Below, one piece after another: positions 1 through 7,169 of a stretch of 10,120 bases of DNA (the first letter of the stretch is position 1; each line of letters starts with the position of its first letter). The notes below the pieces were generated by a model, which ran no database searches, had not been told where the DNA came from, and saw only the letters and a list, made by a program, of their open reading frames with translations. Source of the stretch: Syncephalastrum monosporum B8922 (Eukaryota > Mucoromycota > Mucoromycetes > Mucorales > Syncephalastraceae); NCBI GenBank assembly GCA_000697355.1, contig JNEN01000657.1, forward strand, positions 1 to 10,120, given 5' to 3'. Both the position numbers and the translations under genes were made by a program.

Positions 1-467
1 CTGTTGTATTACATTCCATGTTCTTTTTCCGAGGTGCCCGAGATGACACGCATCAACAAATCTGACAGCTTCCAAAAATCAAGCTGCAGGTGTTATCATT
101 GGAGGAATCCAACTGTTGTCAGGGTCCCCTCTGGATCCGAGCCCCTAAAATAGACTATACGTATAGACTCCCAATACGTTTCATTCGCTCACCCATCCGT
201 CCCTCCCCGCCCCGCCTTGTAGCCGTAACCTTCTACTTCTGCGTGCTCTTGAATCGGCTGATCCTGGGTATCGAAAACAATGAAGCAAATTGACAATGCT
301 GCGGACAAGAGCGATCGAATTTTACATGGGCTCCCACACCCCATTATTATGAAGCACGATTATGATATACAGTACATACAGTATACGTAAACAAATACGA
401 CCTCTGGTCATCGGAGCGCGAGTCCGTGTCTGTGTGTATCACCTGCAGATTTTCAACGTCGTTTGCT
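1..467. other. 3' flank of the hexokinase-like gene; no supported gene
   Basis: This stretch lies downstream of the minus-strand hexokinase-like gene. On the plus strand two frames are open from the left edge: one of about 50 codons ends near 153, and a shorter one ends in the peptide FRGARDDTHQQI before a TGA near 62. Either could be the 3' end of a plus-strand gene that begins outside the window, converging on the hexokinase-like gene. No domain is recognisable and no clear AATAAA follows, so I do not call a gene. Confidence 0.3.
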
Positions 468-2167
468 TTATTTCTTCTTTGCCAGCATGGCAGCCAACGC
501 AGCACCTGTTCCGTGGCTGGCGCGTGTGCTCTGGTGTAGTCATTGAAAATATAAGTTTCATGTTTTCATTCGCTCTCCACAAAATCAGCACTTACTCCAA
601 TATTGATCTGGGTAACGGCAGAGCCGTACAGATCTCTCAAGGCTTCATTCACGCGGTTGGGGAAATTGGGGTAGTTTTCATAGATCGTGCCTTCGACACC
701 TGTCATAAGGGTATGAGCATCCGTACGTAGTATGGAGATGTTATGTAGACTTACTGAGTGTGACGCCGTGCTCCAAACCATCACGCTTGTCAATAATGGC
801 ACTCATCGCAGCAGCGACGAGCTGAGCAGCGCGTTGGCCCACCACCTTACAGATGCGTTTCACCAACCGGCGGTCGCCCACCGTCGTTGAGGGCAGACCC
901 ATGATCGTCTCCAGAATATGCTTGGTCTCGTCCAGCTGTTGGGAGTCATCGCGCTCGATGGTGCTCATGTAGGACGCCTCAAAGCTGTAGGGCGTATTCA
1001 GCTGTGGTGTGTACTGTGCATTGAACAGGATGCGTCGGTCCAGAAAATCGATGAGAATGTTACGGACCAGCTCGCCAAGGTACAGGCCGGAGACCATCTT
1101 CTCAAACAGATGTATGCCCGCGTTGATCGACTCGCGATCGAGGCGGTTGTCATAGAAGGTGCGGGGCAGCTCATTGTGGTCATTGTCGCCAAACGAGCCC
1201 CATTCCGTGTTGATGATCATCTCGCCGCCTTCGGCGCTGGTGTCCAGCTTTTTGCACGCCTGGATGTCCTCCCAGTAGGCTGAAACAAGGTATCAATAAC
1301 CGGCGCCTCCTGATGACACACCGCCCTATCTTTCCGTAGTACTTTACCTGCATTGGTACCAAAGCTGACGGTGCAAGCAAGAAGGGTATCCAAGCTACGG
1401 TAGCTTTGAGCGAGCAAGCACGCGACTGTATTGGGAAATCAAGAAGATCGGGGATGATCGTACGATGCCGTCAGTTCATCATTTCCTTTTACGTCCAGCT
1501 TACGTACCTGCGCCATTGACGACGGCCTCGACCACGACAGGCACTTCCTGACGATTGAATGCATTTTGCAGGAGTCTTACAATGTCTTTGTTGTCAGCCC
1601 CGGTCAGGTCAAAGTCCTTGGTCCAGTGTAGCACAGAGGCTTCCTTGAGGGATGTCTGGTGCAAAGGGAACGAGATAACGAAGCCCATCGCCATCGGCTC
1701 GTGCGCGTTTTGCTTGTTGATCGTCGTCAAGAACGCATCGACCTGGCTCACCATGAAATCGATCAGACGCGACACCGGTCCCTTCTTGAGGTCATCCCGC
1801 AGGTGCGACTTGGTCTGGTGGAGAATAGAGATGCGGCCTTGCCCGTGTAGTTCGACGTGGTAGATACGCACATACGCGCCTATATAAAAGGAGTGAGCAG
1901 ACCCTATCCACCCCTCATTAAATGCTTACCATTGAGCTCGAGACCGAGAAACTCGCCCGTCTCTTGGCCCGAAGGACGTTGAACGACCCAGGAAGGCAGC
2001 ATGGGCATGGCCGATCCATCTTGCACTTGTAGACCGCGATCGAGTTCCGATTTCAGCGTAGAAGCAAACTCCTTGAGTTGTTTCGGTGACAGGCGAAACT
2101 CCTCGGTGAGCACCTCCATGGCTTGGGTTTGGGCATTTTCAATCGCGTCAATGGTGTCCACTGTCAT
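468..2167 (-). CDS. Hexokinase-family protein, probable catalytically dead pseudokinase (six exons, 459 aa)
   Basis: Exons on the minus strand are 2167-1930, 1879-1508, 1425-1348, 1279-755, 699-596 and 530-468. Introns are 50, 82, 68, 55 and 65 nt, all GT-AG, and phases agree (1,1,1,1,0), giving 1380 nt. The start is the ATG at 2167; the stop is TAA at 470-468, overlapping an AATAAA. Family motifs appear in order: GFVISFP with Ser149, HWTKDF with Thr166/Lys167, VSFGTN with Asn228, NTEWGSF with Glu255, FEKM with Glu289, VEGTIY at 406, and a C-terminal GTGAAL at 446. Length is near the usual 460-490 aa. Family knowledge: hexokinases bind ATP through DLGGTN and use the Asp of NDTVGT as base. Here these read ELNGAY (77-82) and NGAVAC (201-206), so the catalytic Asp is Gly202 and the phosphate-1 loop is lost, while most sugar contacts remain. 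Inference: a sugar-sensing or regulatory pseudoenzyme, analogous to the non-catalytic HxkC and HxkD/XprF of Aspergillus. Cytosolic or nuclear is likely, as no signal peptide or membrane segment is seen. Family call is very sure; loss of activity is probable. Confidence 0.93.
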
Positions 2168-2400
2168 TTTTGTTTGGGTGTGAGGGAGGAAAAAGAACTG
2201 TGAAAGAAACAATGCATATGTGTAACACCCGGGCTCCTTATCTGACCATTTTTCCCGCAGTTTCCAATTTTTGCAAGTCAGTCCTTTCTCCCGGTTATGG
2301 GTGCTGCGATATGAGACGATTTTCGCATGACCTTTCTATCGCATTAAAATGTTAACAGATCTGGTTATAAGCATGGCCCCTTGCTGTAAACCGTTATAAA
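2168..2400 (-). promoter_or_regulatory. Upstream region of the hexokinase-like gene
   Basis: Read on the minus strand, the bases just upstream of the ATG at 2167 are pyrimidine-rich (CTTTTTCCTCCCTCACACCC), typical of a fungal 5' leader. A CAGATAAGGA site (GATA-factor type core) lies near 2240. No convincing TATA box is visible. The location of the promoter is inferred from the gene start; the transcription start is not determined. Confidence 0.35.
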
Positions 2401-3626
2401 ATTTACGCGTTCAAAGCTATTTTATTGCGTGCTCTTGACATCTTACACGGCTGGTAATTTTCACTCTGAGCTCGCCAAGAACATACCGCTCCGCATCCCG
2501 TCTTACTGTCCGCACTTTGCCTTCTCTGCCTCTCGGGACAGGACTTGACGTCATACATATACTTATACTCTCTGTTACAGCAAATCTCCACAGCAAAGCA
2601 CTATGATTCTTGACGAATAATCAGAAGTAATCTTCTTGACGACGGCTTTGTTGCCTTGCTTTATTTTATTTTTGAGATGCTTAATGATATCTGCTGTCAG
2701 CGTGACGAGAAATTAAGAGTCCCGCAGATAAACCAGATCTTGCTGATCTCTAAAAATACCCAAATTTATGGAAAAGGGTGCAGAAGTACTAATCAAGCTA
2801 CACTTTTATAAGAACCGAGAGGGTAATATATAAATGAACATCCGGGTTCAGGTGTATGTATACATGGGAAAATACAACTTGCTCTCTTTTTTTTAGAAAA
2901 AAGATGATGGGTAATGTCACTTTTGAGGTCATAGTTTTCTTACACGCGATGCGCGACGCGTCTTTTATGTGCCCTGTAAACGTGTTTATGGGCTGAGCAC
3001 GTGTTTTCTCTATTGACTATAAAATGTCTGCTTCGATTCCTATTACCACCGTCTGCCGTATTATGATAGCTGTCATGAAGAGACAAGGTTTTAAATATGT
3101 TTCTACGATTTACTTTTAACGATCACCATTGGAAAATCCGGTTCCTGAACAGGAGACCTTCGAGTCCTGAATATATGTAGTCTATTTGTTCAAACAATTT
3201 TTTGATCTGGGCTAGTTGTTTATGCGCATGTATGAAGAAGACACGGAAGGTGATCGCTAATCCTGAGCAAGATACGAAGCAATGCTGCATCCATTAATTA
3301 CCAAAGAAACAACTTTGGCTGCGATATGACAAAACTTGCGACTATAGAAAAAGGCAGGCATAAAGCCATTAGATACAACACATGACCGTGCGATGGAAGA
3401 GTTGACCTAAACTCTGCTTTCTCCCCGCTGCTTCTCCTGCAACCTTGTATGTCGTCGTTGGCCAATACTGGTGACGTGAACATGCGCTAGGGACCTGTTA
3501 TCAACGGTTTTATGGGCCTTTGATACATTATTTTGTATTGAATGGCCCTTGAACGTTTCTTATGGCATGTGTACGGTGGTCGAGTCATGTAAATTTAAGC
3601 AGTCCCGACCCCATTGACAACACCAG
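2401..3626. other. Gene-free AT-rich intergenic stretch
   Basis: I see no supported coding exon on either strand. All ORFs are short, lack family resemblance and are not linked by good splice sites. There is a run of eight T at about 2887-2894 and a GC-rich palindrome-like patch around 2946-2961 containing ACGCGT, which has the core of the fungal MluI cell-cycle box but has no gene nearby. The region is best described as intergenic or old decayed repeat DNA. Confidence 0.5.
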
Positions 3627-4127
3627 ATGCTGCTGTTCTCTCGGCCTTACGCGCCCAAAGTCAAAATCCATGGACAGGCGTCTGCTTTGCTCTTGTGTCT
3701 GCCATCCCTAACGCGTGTGCTCATTGCCGTGGACAGAGCAAGGATCACTTGGCCAATCGCGTTGCATCGCAGTCAGATTAGACCACGATCACCGCTTTAC
3801 TCTGGGAGAAAAGGTACGTGCCCCAATCTCTCGATCATTCCGGATCTTCTTCTCCAAACACATTTCGCTCAAACTGATCTTGCTTCTGCACCCCGCTGAA
3901 GGTGAAATGAAAGCCATGCTGGGCGCTCATTGAACCAAGATGACGATGGGTGCCGAGTATCACGCGTAAATAGCCTTGGGTGGTCACCACCTTGCACTGA
4001 TTTATTTTTCTTTCTTGTTTCTCCTTCTTTCTAGTCTCCACCCACACGCTCTGTTTCCTGTAGGCTTGCCACGGGGATCTTTCCGTTACGGCAGCAAGCA
4101 TTGAGGGACACCAGCAAAGGTACGTCC
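3627..4127 (+). other. Candidate spliced transcript, coding status unknown
   Basis: Several good splice signals occur in order on the plus strand: a donor AAAAG|GTACGTG at about 3814, a donor CACGC|GTAAATA at about 3967, a long pyrimidine tract with a CTGAT branch-like site ending in TTTCTTTCTAG at about 4035, and a donor CAAAG|GTACGTC at about 4123. Joining CACGC to the exon after the acceptor leaves a frame open to the last donor (ending in PLRQQALRDTSK), but a TGA lies only about 20 codons upstream and no family is recognisable. The minus strand also has a 103-codon ORF here (3835-4146) without recognisable motifs. This may be a noncoding transcript, a divergent gene or chance. Confidence 0.2.
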
Positions 4128-4136
4128 CTGAGTTGT

Positions 4137-4617
4137 AATCATGCAAGATTCCAATTGCCGCACGCCGACCGGCATGACGCGTTGCACAGACTCAAACACG
4201 CCCACTTGCACCTCGTGTCCGGTAACACAAGACCGCACAGCACAGCACACTGACCAAAAAGCAGCACGCACTCCTTGGCGATGGCCACGCCACCATCAAC
4301 GCATATCCACATCAGAACAGGTTTTTCACCACATCCATCCATGCACAGAAATTGATCCATCACTGCGTACCATCCCCAGCCAAGCCGCCAACACTGCAGA
4401 CAGGCCTCTTACTACCTTTCCATGCTACAGCCACCCTCTCTCTTAGGTGACAATGGACATGTGCAAGTACCAGCACTACAACGCAGTGCATCGATACCAA
4501 GCTATTTTCGTGTTCATCACTTAGCCAATCAGCTCGCAGATCACCCCAGTTCCAGGTTCCCAACCAAGTCCATCCACAGTGCATTGTAAACACTTCGATA
4601 CCACGAGCTATGGCATT
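4137..4617. other. CA-rich sequence without a supported gene
   Basis: The plus strand is rich in CAC/ACA, for example CACAGCACAGCACAC near 4237. This yields low-complexity ORFs on both strands rich in Thr, His, Pro or Val, Cys, which I regard as artefacts of composition. No splice-linked exon chain or family motif is visible. Confidence 0.4.
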
Positions 4618-4932
4618 CTTCACGTCTTTTTTGTAGATGCCACGCTGTCCAGGCACGCGGCTCACGTCCTCGCCTTCCACACGCTCATCTGCCATCGGTG
4701 ACACGCTGCACGCAACACTTGCGAGCGCGGTATTTGATACGATGCATTTTTACGAGCCCTCTTCACGTCTGTTTGTAGATGTCACGCTGTCCAGTGCACG
4801 TTGCTCACGTCCTCGGCCTCCACACGCTCATCTGCCATCGGTGACACGCTGCACACAACGCATACGAACGCGGTATTTAACACGATGCATTTTACGAGCC
4901 CTCTTCACGTCTTTTTTGTAGATTGCAATGAG
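4618..4932. repeat. Tandem repeat of a 142-143 bp unit (two full copies plus a partial third)
   Basis: Unit 1 spans 4618-4760, unit 2 spans 4761-4902, and a truncated third copy starts at 4903 and loses similarity after about 20 nt. Each begins with CTTCACGTCT and ends with TTTTACGAGCCCT. A long central block, including TCATCTGCCATCGGTGACAC, is identical between units 1 and 2; the remainder differs by scattered substitutions and small indels. Frames open on both strands carry the repeat but show no recognisable domain, so this is probably noncoding satellite-like sequence or part of an unrecognised repeat element. Confidence 0.85.
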
Positions 4933-5427
4933 TCGGTTTTGTCTTGGTTGATGTACTGCGGGGTGCAAGTTAGACTGTGTCTTGAGGCAAATGCCGAATG
5001 ACTCGTACAAAGGTTAGTGTATACTGGAAAAGGTAGGATGTCCTCTGTTTGTACGGAATTGGTGTGTCGAGTGTGTCTGGTATCCAGGATTGAGCTATTG
5101 TGGTGCCATCGCAAAGTAGGCGAATGCTGTATCAAATGTAGTGCACAGTACCATTTTTTTCACATTTTGCTCACACGAGATCGGATGCCTCGTCAAGCTC
5201 CTAGGTCCTCTAGCTGCACAGTACCCTTGTGCTACGCAACGTTACGGAAGAGCAAAGGTGCCGAAATGTTTGTTTCCGTGTATATGCTCGTGACACTGTA
5301 TTGAAAAGAAGCATGTAGAATGTCTTGGCCATTACCGCTCCTGTTTTTGGCATGCTCCTTCCGTCGATCTTGTCTTATATATTGAATCTGGTTTAGCGGC
5401 ACTGCGCTACTTCTTTTGCAGAAGCTA
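4933..5427. other. No supported gene
   Basis: Both strands hold ORFs of about 60-120 codons, the longest on the minus strand at 5232-5600, but none shows a recognisable motif or a convincing splice chain. I see no RNA gene or terminal repeats here. Confidence 0.35.
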
Positions 5428-5518
5428 TAAGCCGTAGCACGCCGTTTGACAGCCGGTTTCTGTACGCAATGCCAAGCGTCAGCGTGCATATCTGTAAGCC
5501 GCGCCACGCCGTTTGACA
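5428..5518 (+). repeat. Pair of 24-bp direct repeats
   Basis: The 24-mer TAAGCCG(TAG/CGC)CACGCCGTTTGACA occurs at 5428-5451 and again at 5495-5518, 67 bp apart, differing only at two or three central bases. Its role is unknown. It may be the remains of a longer duplication or a pair of binding sites. No gene start is recognised next to it. Confidence 0.7.
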
Positions 5519-5574
5519 TGTGCAGTTGCCGACAGGCACACACAAACACAAACTTAAACTCAAACTCCAGACCT

Positions 5575-5646
5575 TTGATTATAGTAATAGAAATATACAA
5601 TATATTATATACATATACATCTATTCGGATCTTACATATATGATAA
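5575..5646. repeat. AT-rich, TA-repetitive patch
   Basis: This is a simple-sequence stretch dominated by ATA/TATA steps (for example ACAATATATTATATACATAT), directly after the second 24-bp repeat and a short CACAAACACAAACTTAAACT repeat. It could contain a TATA box for the downstream pyrimidine-rich region, but no start site can be assigned. Confidence 0.5.
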
Positions 5647-5659
5647 TTGTATCCCTGAG

Positions 5660-5970
5660 GAAAGACAGTTGCTTCTCTTCCTCACCCAGTCTGTTTGCTC
5701 TCTTTTTCTCTCTTCAACAGCATAAGCTCATGGACTTTCTCTGTCTTTGTCTCTGTCTAGGTTTGAGAATTGAAGGTCGATCTCGCTTCATATTGTCTAT
5801 GCTCGATCCTGGGTGGCTATCAGATCACAGACGATCGGCTGTAGGCATATCCAACTCAGTGTCTGCTCAGGAACCCGGTCGTGAACGAGGGCCACCGTAA
5901 ACTCAAATGGGAAGAGGTCGAAGAGGACCCACTGCTGACTTCCTATTTCTCGCGTGAGTCAATAAAAGGC
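5660..5970 (+). other. Possible 3' terminal exon or noncoding transcript end (acceptor plus AATAAA)
   Basis: A strong pyrimidine tract ending in CTCTCTTCAACAG at about 5720 resembles a 3' splice site. The following frame is open for about 60 codons to a TAA near 5900, and AATAAA follows at about 5960. The arrangement of acceptor, short open exon and poly(A) signal is what a terminal exon looks like, but no matching upstream exon or protein family is recognised. A chance arrangement is possible. Confidence 0.25.
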
Positions 5971-6570
5971 ATTGAGCTGAGTTTCTTTTTTTATCGTTCT
6001 GCATACAGTATGTAAAAAAGAATTCGTGGCACTACTGTACGTACGTTATCTCGGGAGAGCTAGCAAAAAGCTGTCTTATCAAGTGCTTTGGCAGGTCAGA
6101 ATTCAACCATTGACCAGCGACTTTGTCGTCGCTTACTTACTTTCGTGTACTAGTAGCCAAGCCGTATCATGCATGCAATGACTAAAAGCTACTCCGATCT
6201 TTATGCGAAAAGAAAGTAAGCAAGTCATTGCCAGGGTAGAAGCATTTGAGTGCTTCAAATGGAGGGCTCCTCGTCAAAGGCGATACCACCATCGTACACT
6301 GCTTGACAGCATTTCTCTAGTGATGAAAGAACAAGGTACAGGTCCGAAATTAGGCTGCTGGTTGGAGAGATAAACATTAATCAGAGACTTCGCACTTGAA
6401 TAGACCGCACTAGAGGTTCTTCCGATAAACGTGCGAAAAGGACACGAATACTGACAGCCAAGACGTCTTGGGTCGGCTCCACGTACTCCCCGCCTTTCTC
6501 GAACAGCTCACACATGGACGACTTGCGGACAGAGCTTTCCCACGAGTAAAAAAAAAAAAGGAAAATCGCC
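5971..6570. other. No supported gene; hairpin-rich sequence before the integrase relic
   Basis: Small inverted repeats occur here: TACAGTA/TACTGTA (6004-6010 and 6033-6039), CTTACTTACTTTC against GAAAGTAAGCAAG (about 6133 and 6210), and CATTTGA/TCAAATG (6243-6261). A 12-A run lies at 6548-6559, immediately before the readable integrase. A 63-codon minus-strand ORF at 6381-6572 is not recognised. The stretch is probably decayed repeat DNA. Confidence 0.35.
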
Positions 6571-6722
6571 ACTGTTAGACTGTGTGAGCGAACGAATCAG
6601 ACGTTGGTGCAAACCATGGCAAAACTGGCGCGCGACCGAAACAGCAATGACCGATGGGACGACTTTGCGAACGCTGCCCTGCTGGCTATCCAAACGATGC
6701 CAAACGAATCCGTCAAGTTCTC
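6571..6722 (+). pseudogene. Ty3/gypsy integrase relic, segment A (end of catalytic core)
   Basis: Plus-strand translation reads ERTNQTLVQTMAKLARD, then RWDDFANAALLAIQT and PNESVKFS. This matches the end of a Ty3/gypsy integrase core, where the GLVER-N-TL glutamate is the third acidic catalytic residue (here the GAG at 6586-6588), followed by the W-D...A-L-A-x-R-T...T-x-F-S block. Reading frame integrity starts after a TAA at 6547 next to the 12-A run, so the first two catalytic acids and the rest of pol are absent. The segment stops resembling integrase at about 6720, where the neighbouring part of the same protein appears on the other strand. It is a dead fragment, not an active element, and no LTRs are visible. 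Confidence 0.75.
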
Positions 6723-6977
6723 CCACCGATCGCTGAACTTGCTCTTGGGCTGCGGGTTTCGCATCAGGACTTGTTCACAGATGCCGAAACGTCTGTGTGG
6801 TGCAACAAACTAGTCGTATCGTCGTTAATCACGACTCTGTTGTTGCTCCACGAATGGGCGTGCCTCCTGACGGCTGGTCTCCGTCACATGCTGAATGGTC
6901 TTCAGCCTACTCGTCACCTCTCGCTCGATCTCGCCCTCCGCGTAGTCTTGGCGCAGAGCGGGCCATATGGCGGACGT
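6720..6977 (-). pseudogene. Ty3/gypsy integrase relic, segment B (inverted C-terminal part)
   Basis: The minus strand, read from 6977 to 6720, gives TSAIWPALRQDYAEGE, then SRLKTIQHVTETSRQEAR and VEQQQ, then EQVLMRNPQPKSKFSDRWE. These correspond to the WPAP linker, the helical region and the GPY/F-like C-terminal domain that follow the integrase core in gypsy polyproteins. Two in-frame nonsense codons, TAA at 6827-6825 and TAG at 6812-6810, interrupt the frame, so it is not translated as one protein. In an intact element this segment would follow segment A on the same strand; here it lies on the opposite strand, directly abutting it. See the inversion finding. Confidence 0.7.
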
Positions 6978-6980
6978 GCA

Positions 6981-7026
6981 CAATTTATATATACCCGGCA
7001 CGGACCGCAAGGTGCAAAAGTATCTT
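6981..7026 (+). pseudogene. Probable Ty3/gypsy integrase relic, segment C
   Basis: The plus strand reads QFIYTRHGPQGAKVS before a TAA. It resembles the short beta-strand region (T-Y-x-L-x-D-x-G-x-x-V) that follows the D-R-W-E-G-P-F motif in gypsy integrase C-terminal domains. That is the piece expected next to the far end of segment B if B had been inverted in place. The match is short, so this is weaker than A or B. Confidence 0.4.
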
Positions 7027-7169
7027 AAACAATGCAATCACAAAAAACATGATCCTAGAGGCCATTGTTGGTAAACAATCTGCTTCCATCCATTTACTCC
7101 AAACTAAGTTTCAATTACAATAGGACCAGTGTAGGGCAAAACCAATTGTGTCAGCGACAGCGACATACA

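Noticed and set aside
569..595. Earlier C-terminus of the hexokinase-like protein (reading GVSADFVESE then TGA at 568-566)
   Set aside because: The frame crosses a perfect GTAAGT donor at 595. Splicing to 530 instead gives the family C-terminal GTGAAL block at the expected spacing, so the early stop is intronic.
918..1283. 121-codon plus-strand ORF
   Set aside because: It lies opposite exon 4 of the hexokinase-like gene and is explained as its antisense shadow.
1555..1863. 102-codon plus-strand ORF
   Set aside because: Antisense to exon 2 of the hexokinase-like gene; no independent motif.
2905..3000. C/D snoRNA-like pair (ATGATGG and CTGA)
   Set aside because: Box C is imperfect, the ends do not form a terminal stem and there is no C'/D' pair.
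3160..3180. tRNA T-arm-like CCTTCGAGTCC on the plus strand
   Set aside because: Only part of the B box matches, stem pairing is wrong and no cloverleaf can be folded around it.
4141..4446. 101-codon plus-strand ORF rich in Thr, His and Pro
   Set aside because: Produced by CA-rich composition; no motif, no splice context, and the opposite strand is equally open.
4618..4932. CRISPR-like or gene-encoding interpretation of the 142-bp repeat
   Set aside because: The units are long, directly adjacent and diverged, with no short repeat and spacer pattern, and frames differ between units because of indels.
6004..6039. TACAGTA/TACTGTA as a second TA-flanked mariner MITE
   Set aside because: The 5-bp match inside the TA ends does not extend inward and the enclosed length of about 30 bp is too short for an element.
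6654..7028. 124-codon plus-strand ORF
   Set aside because: It crosses from integrase segment A through the inverted segment B in frames that are not the integrase frame; only its last 15 codons may be genuine (segment C).
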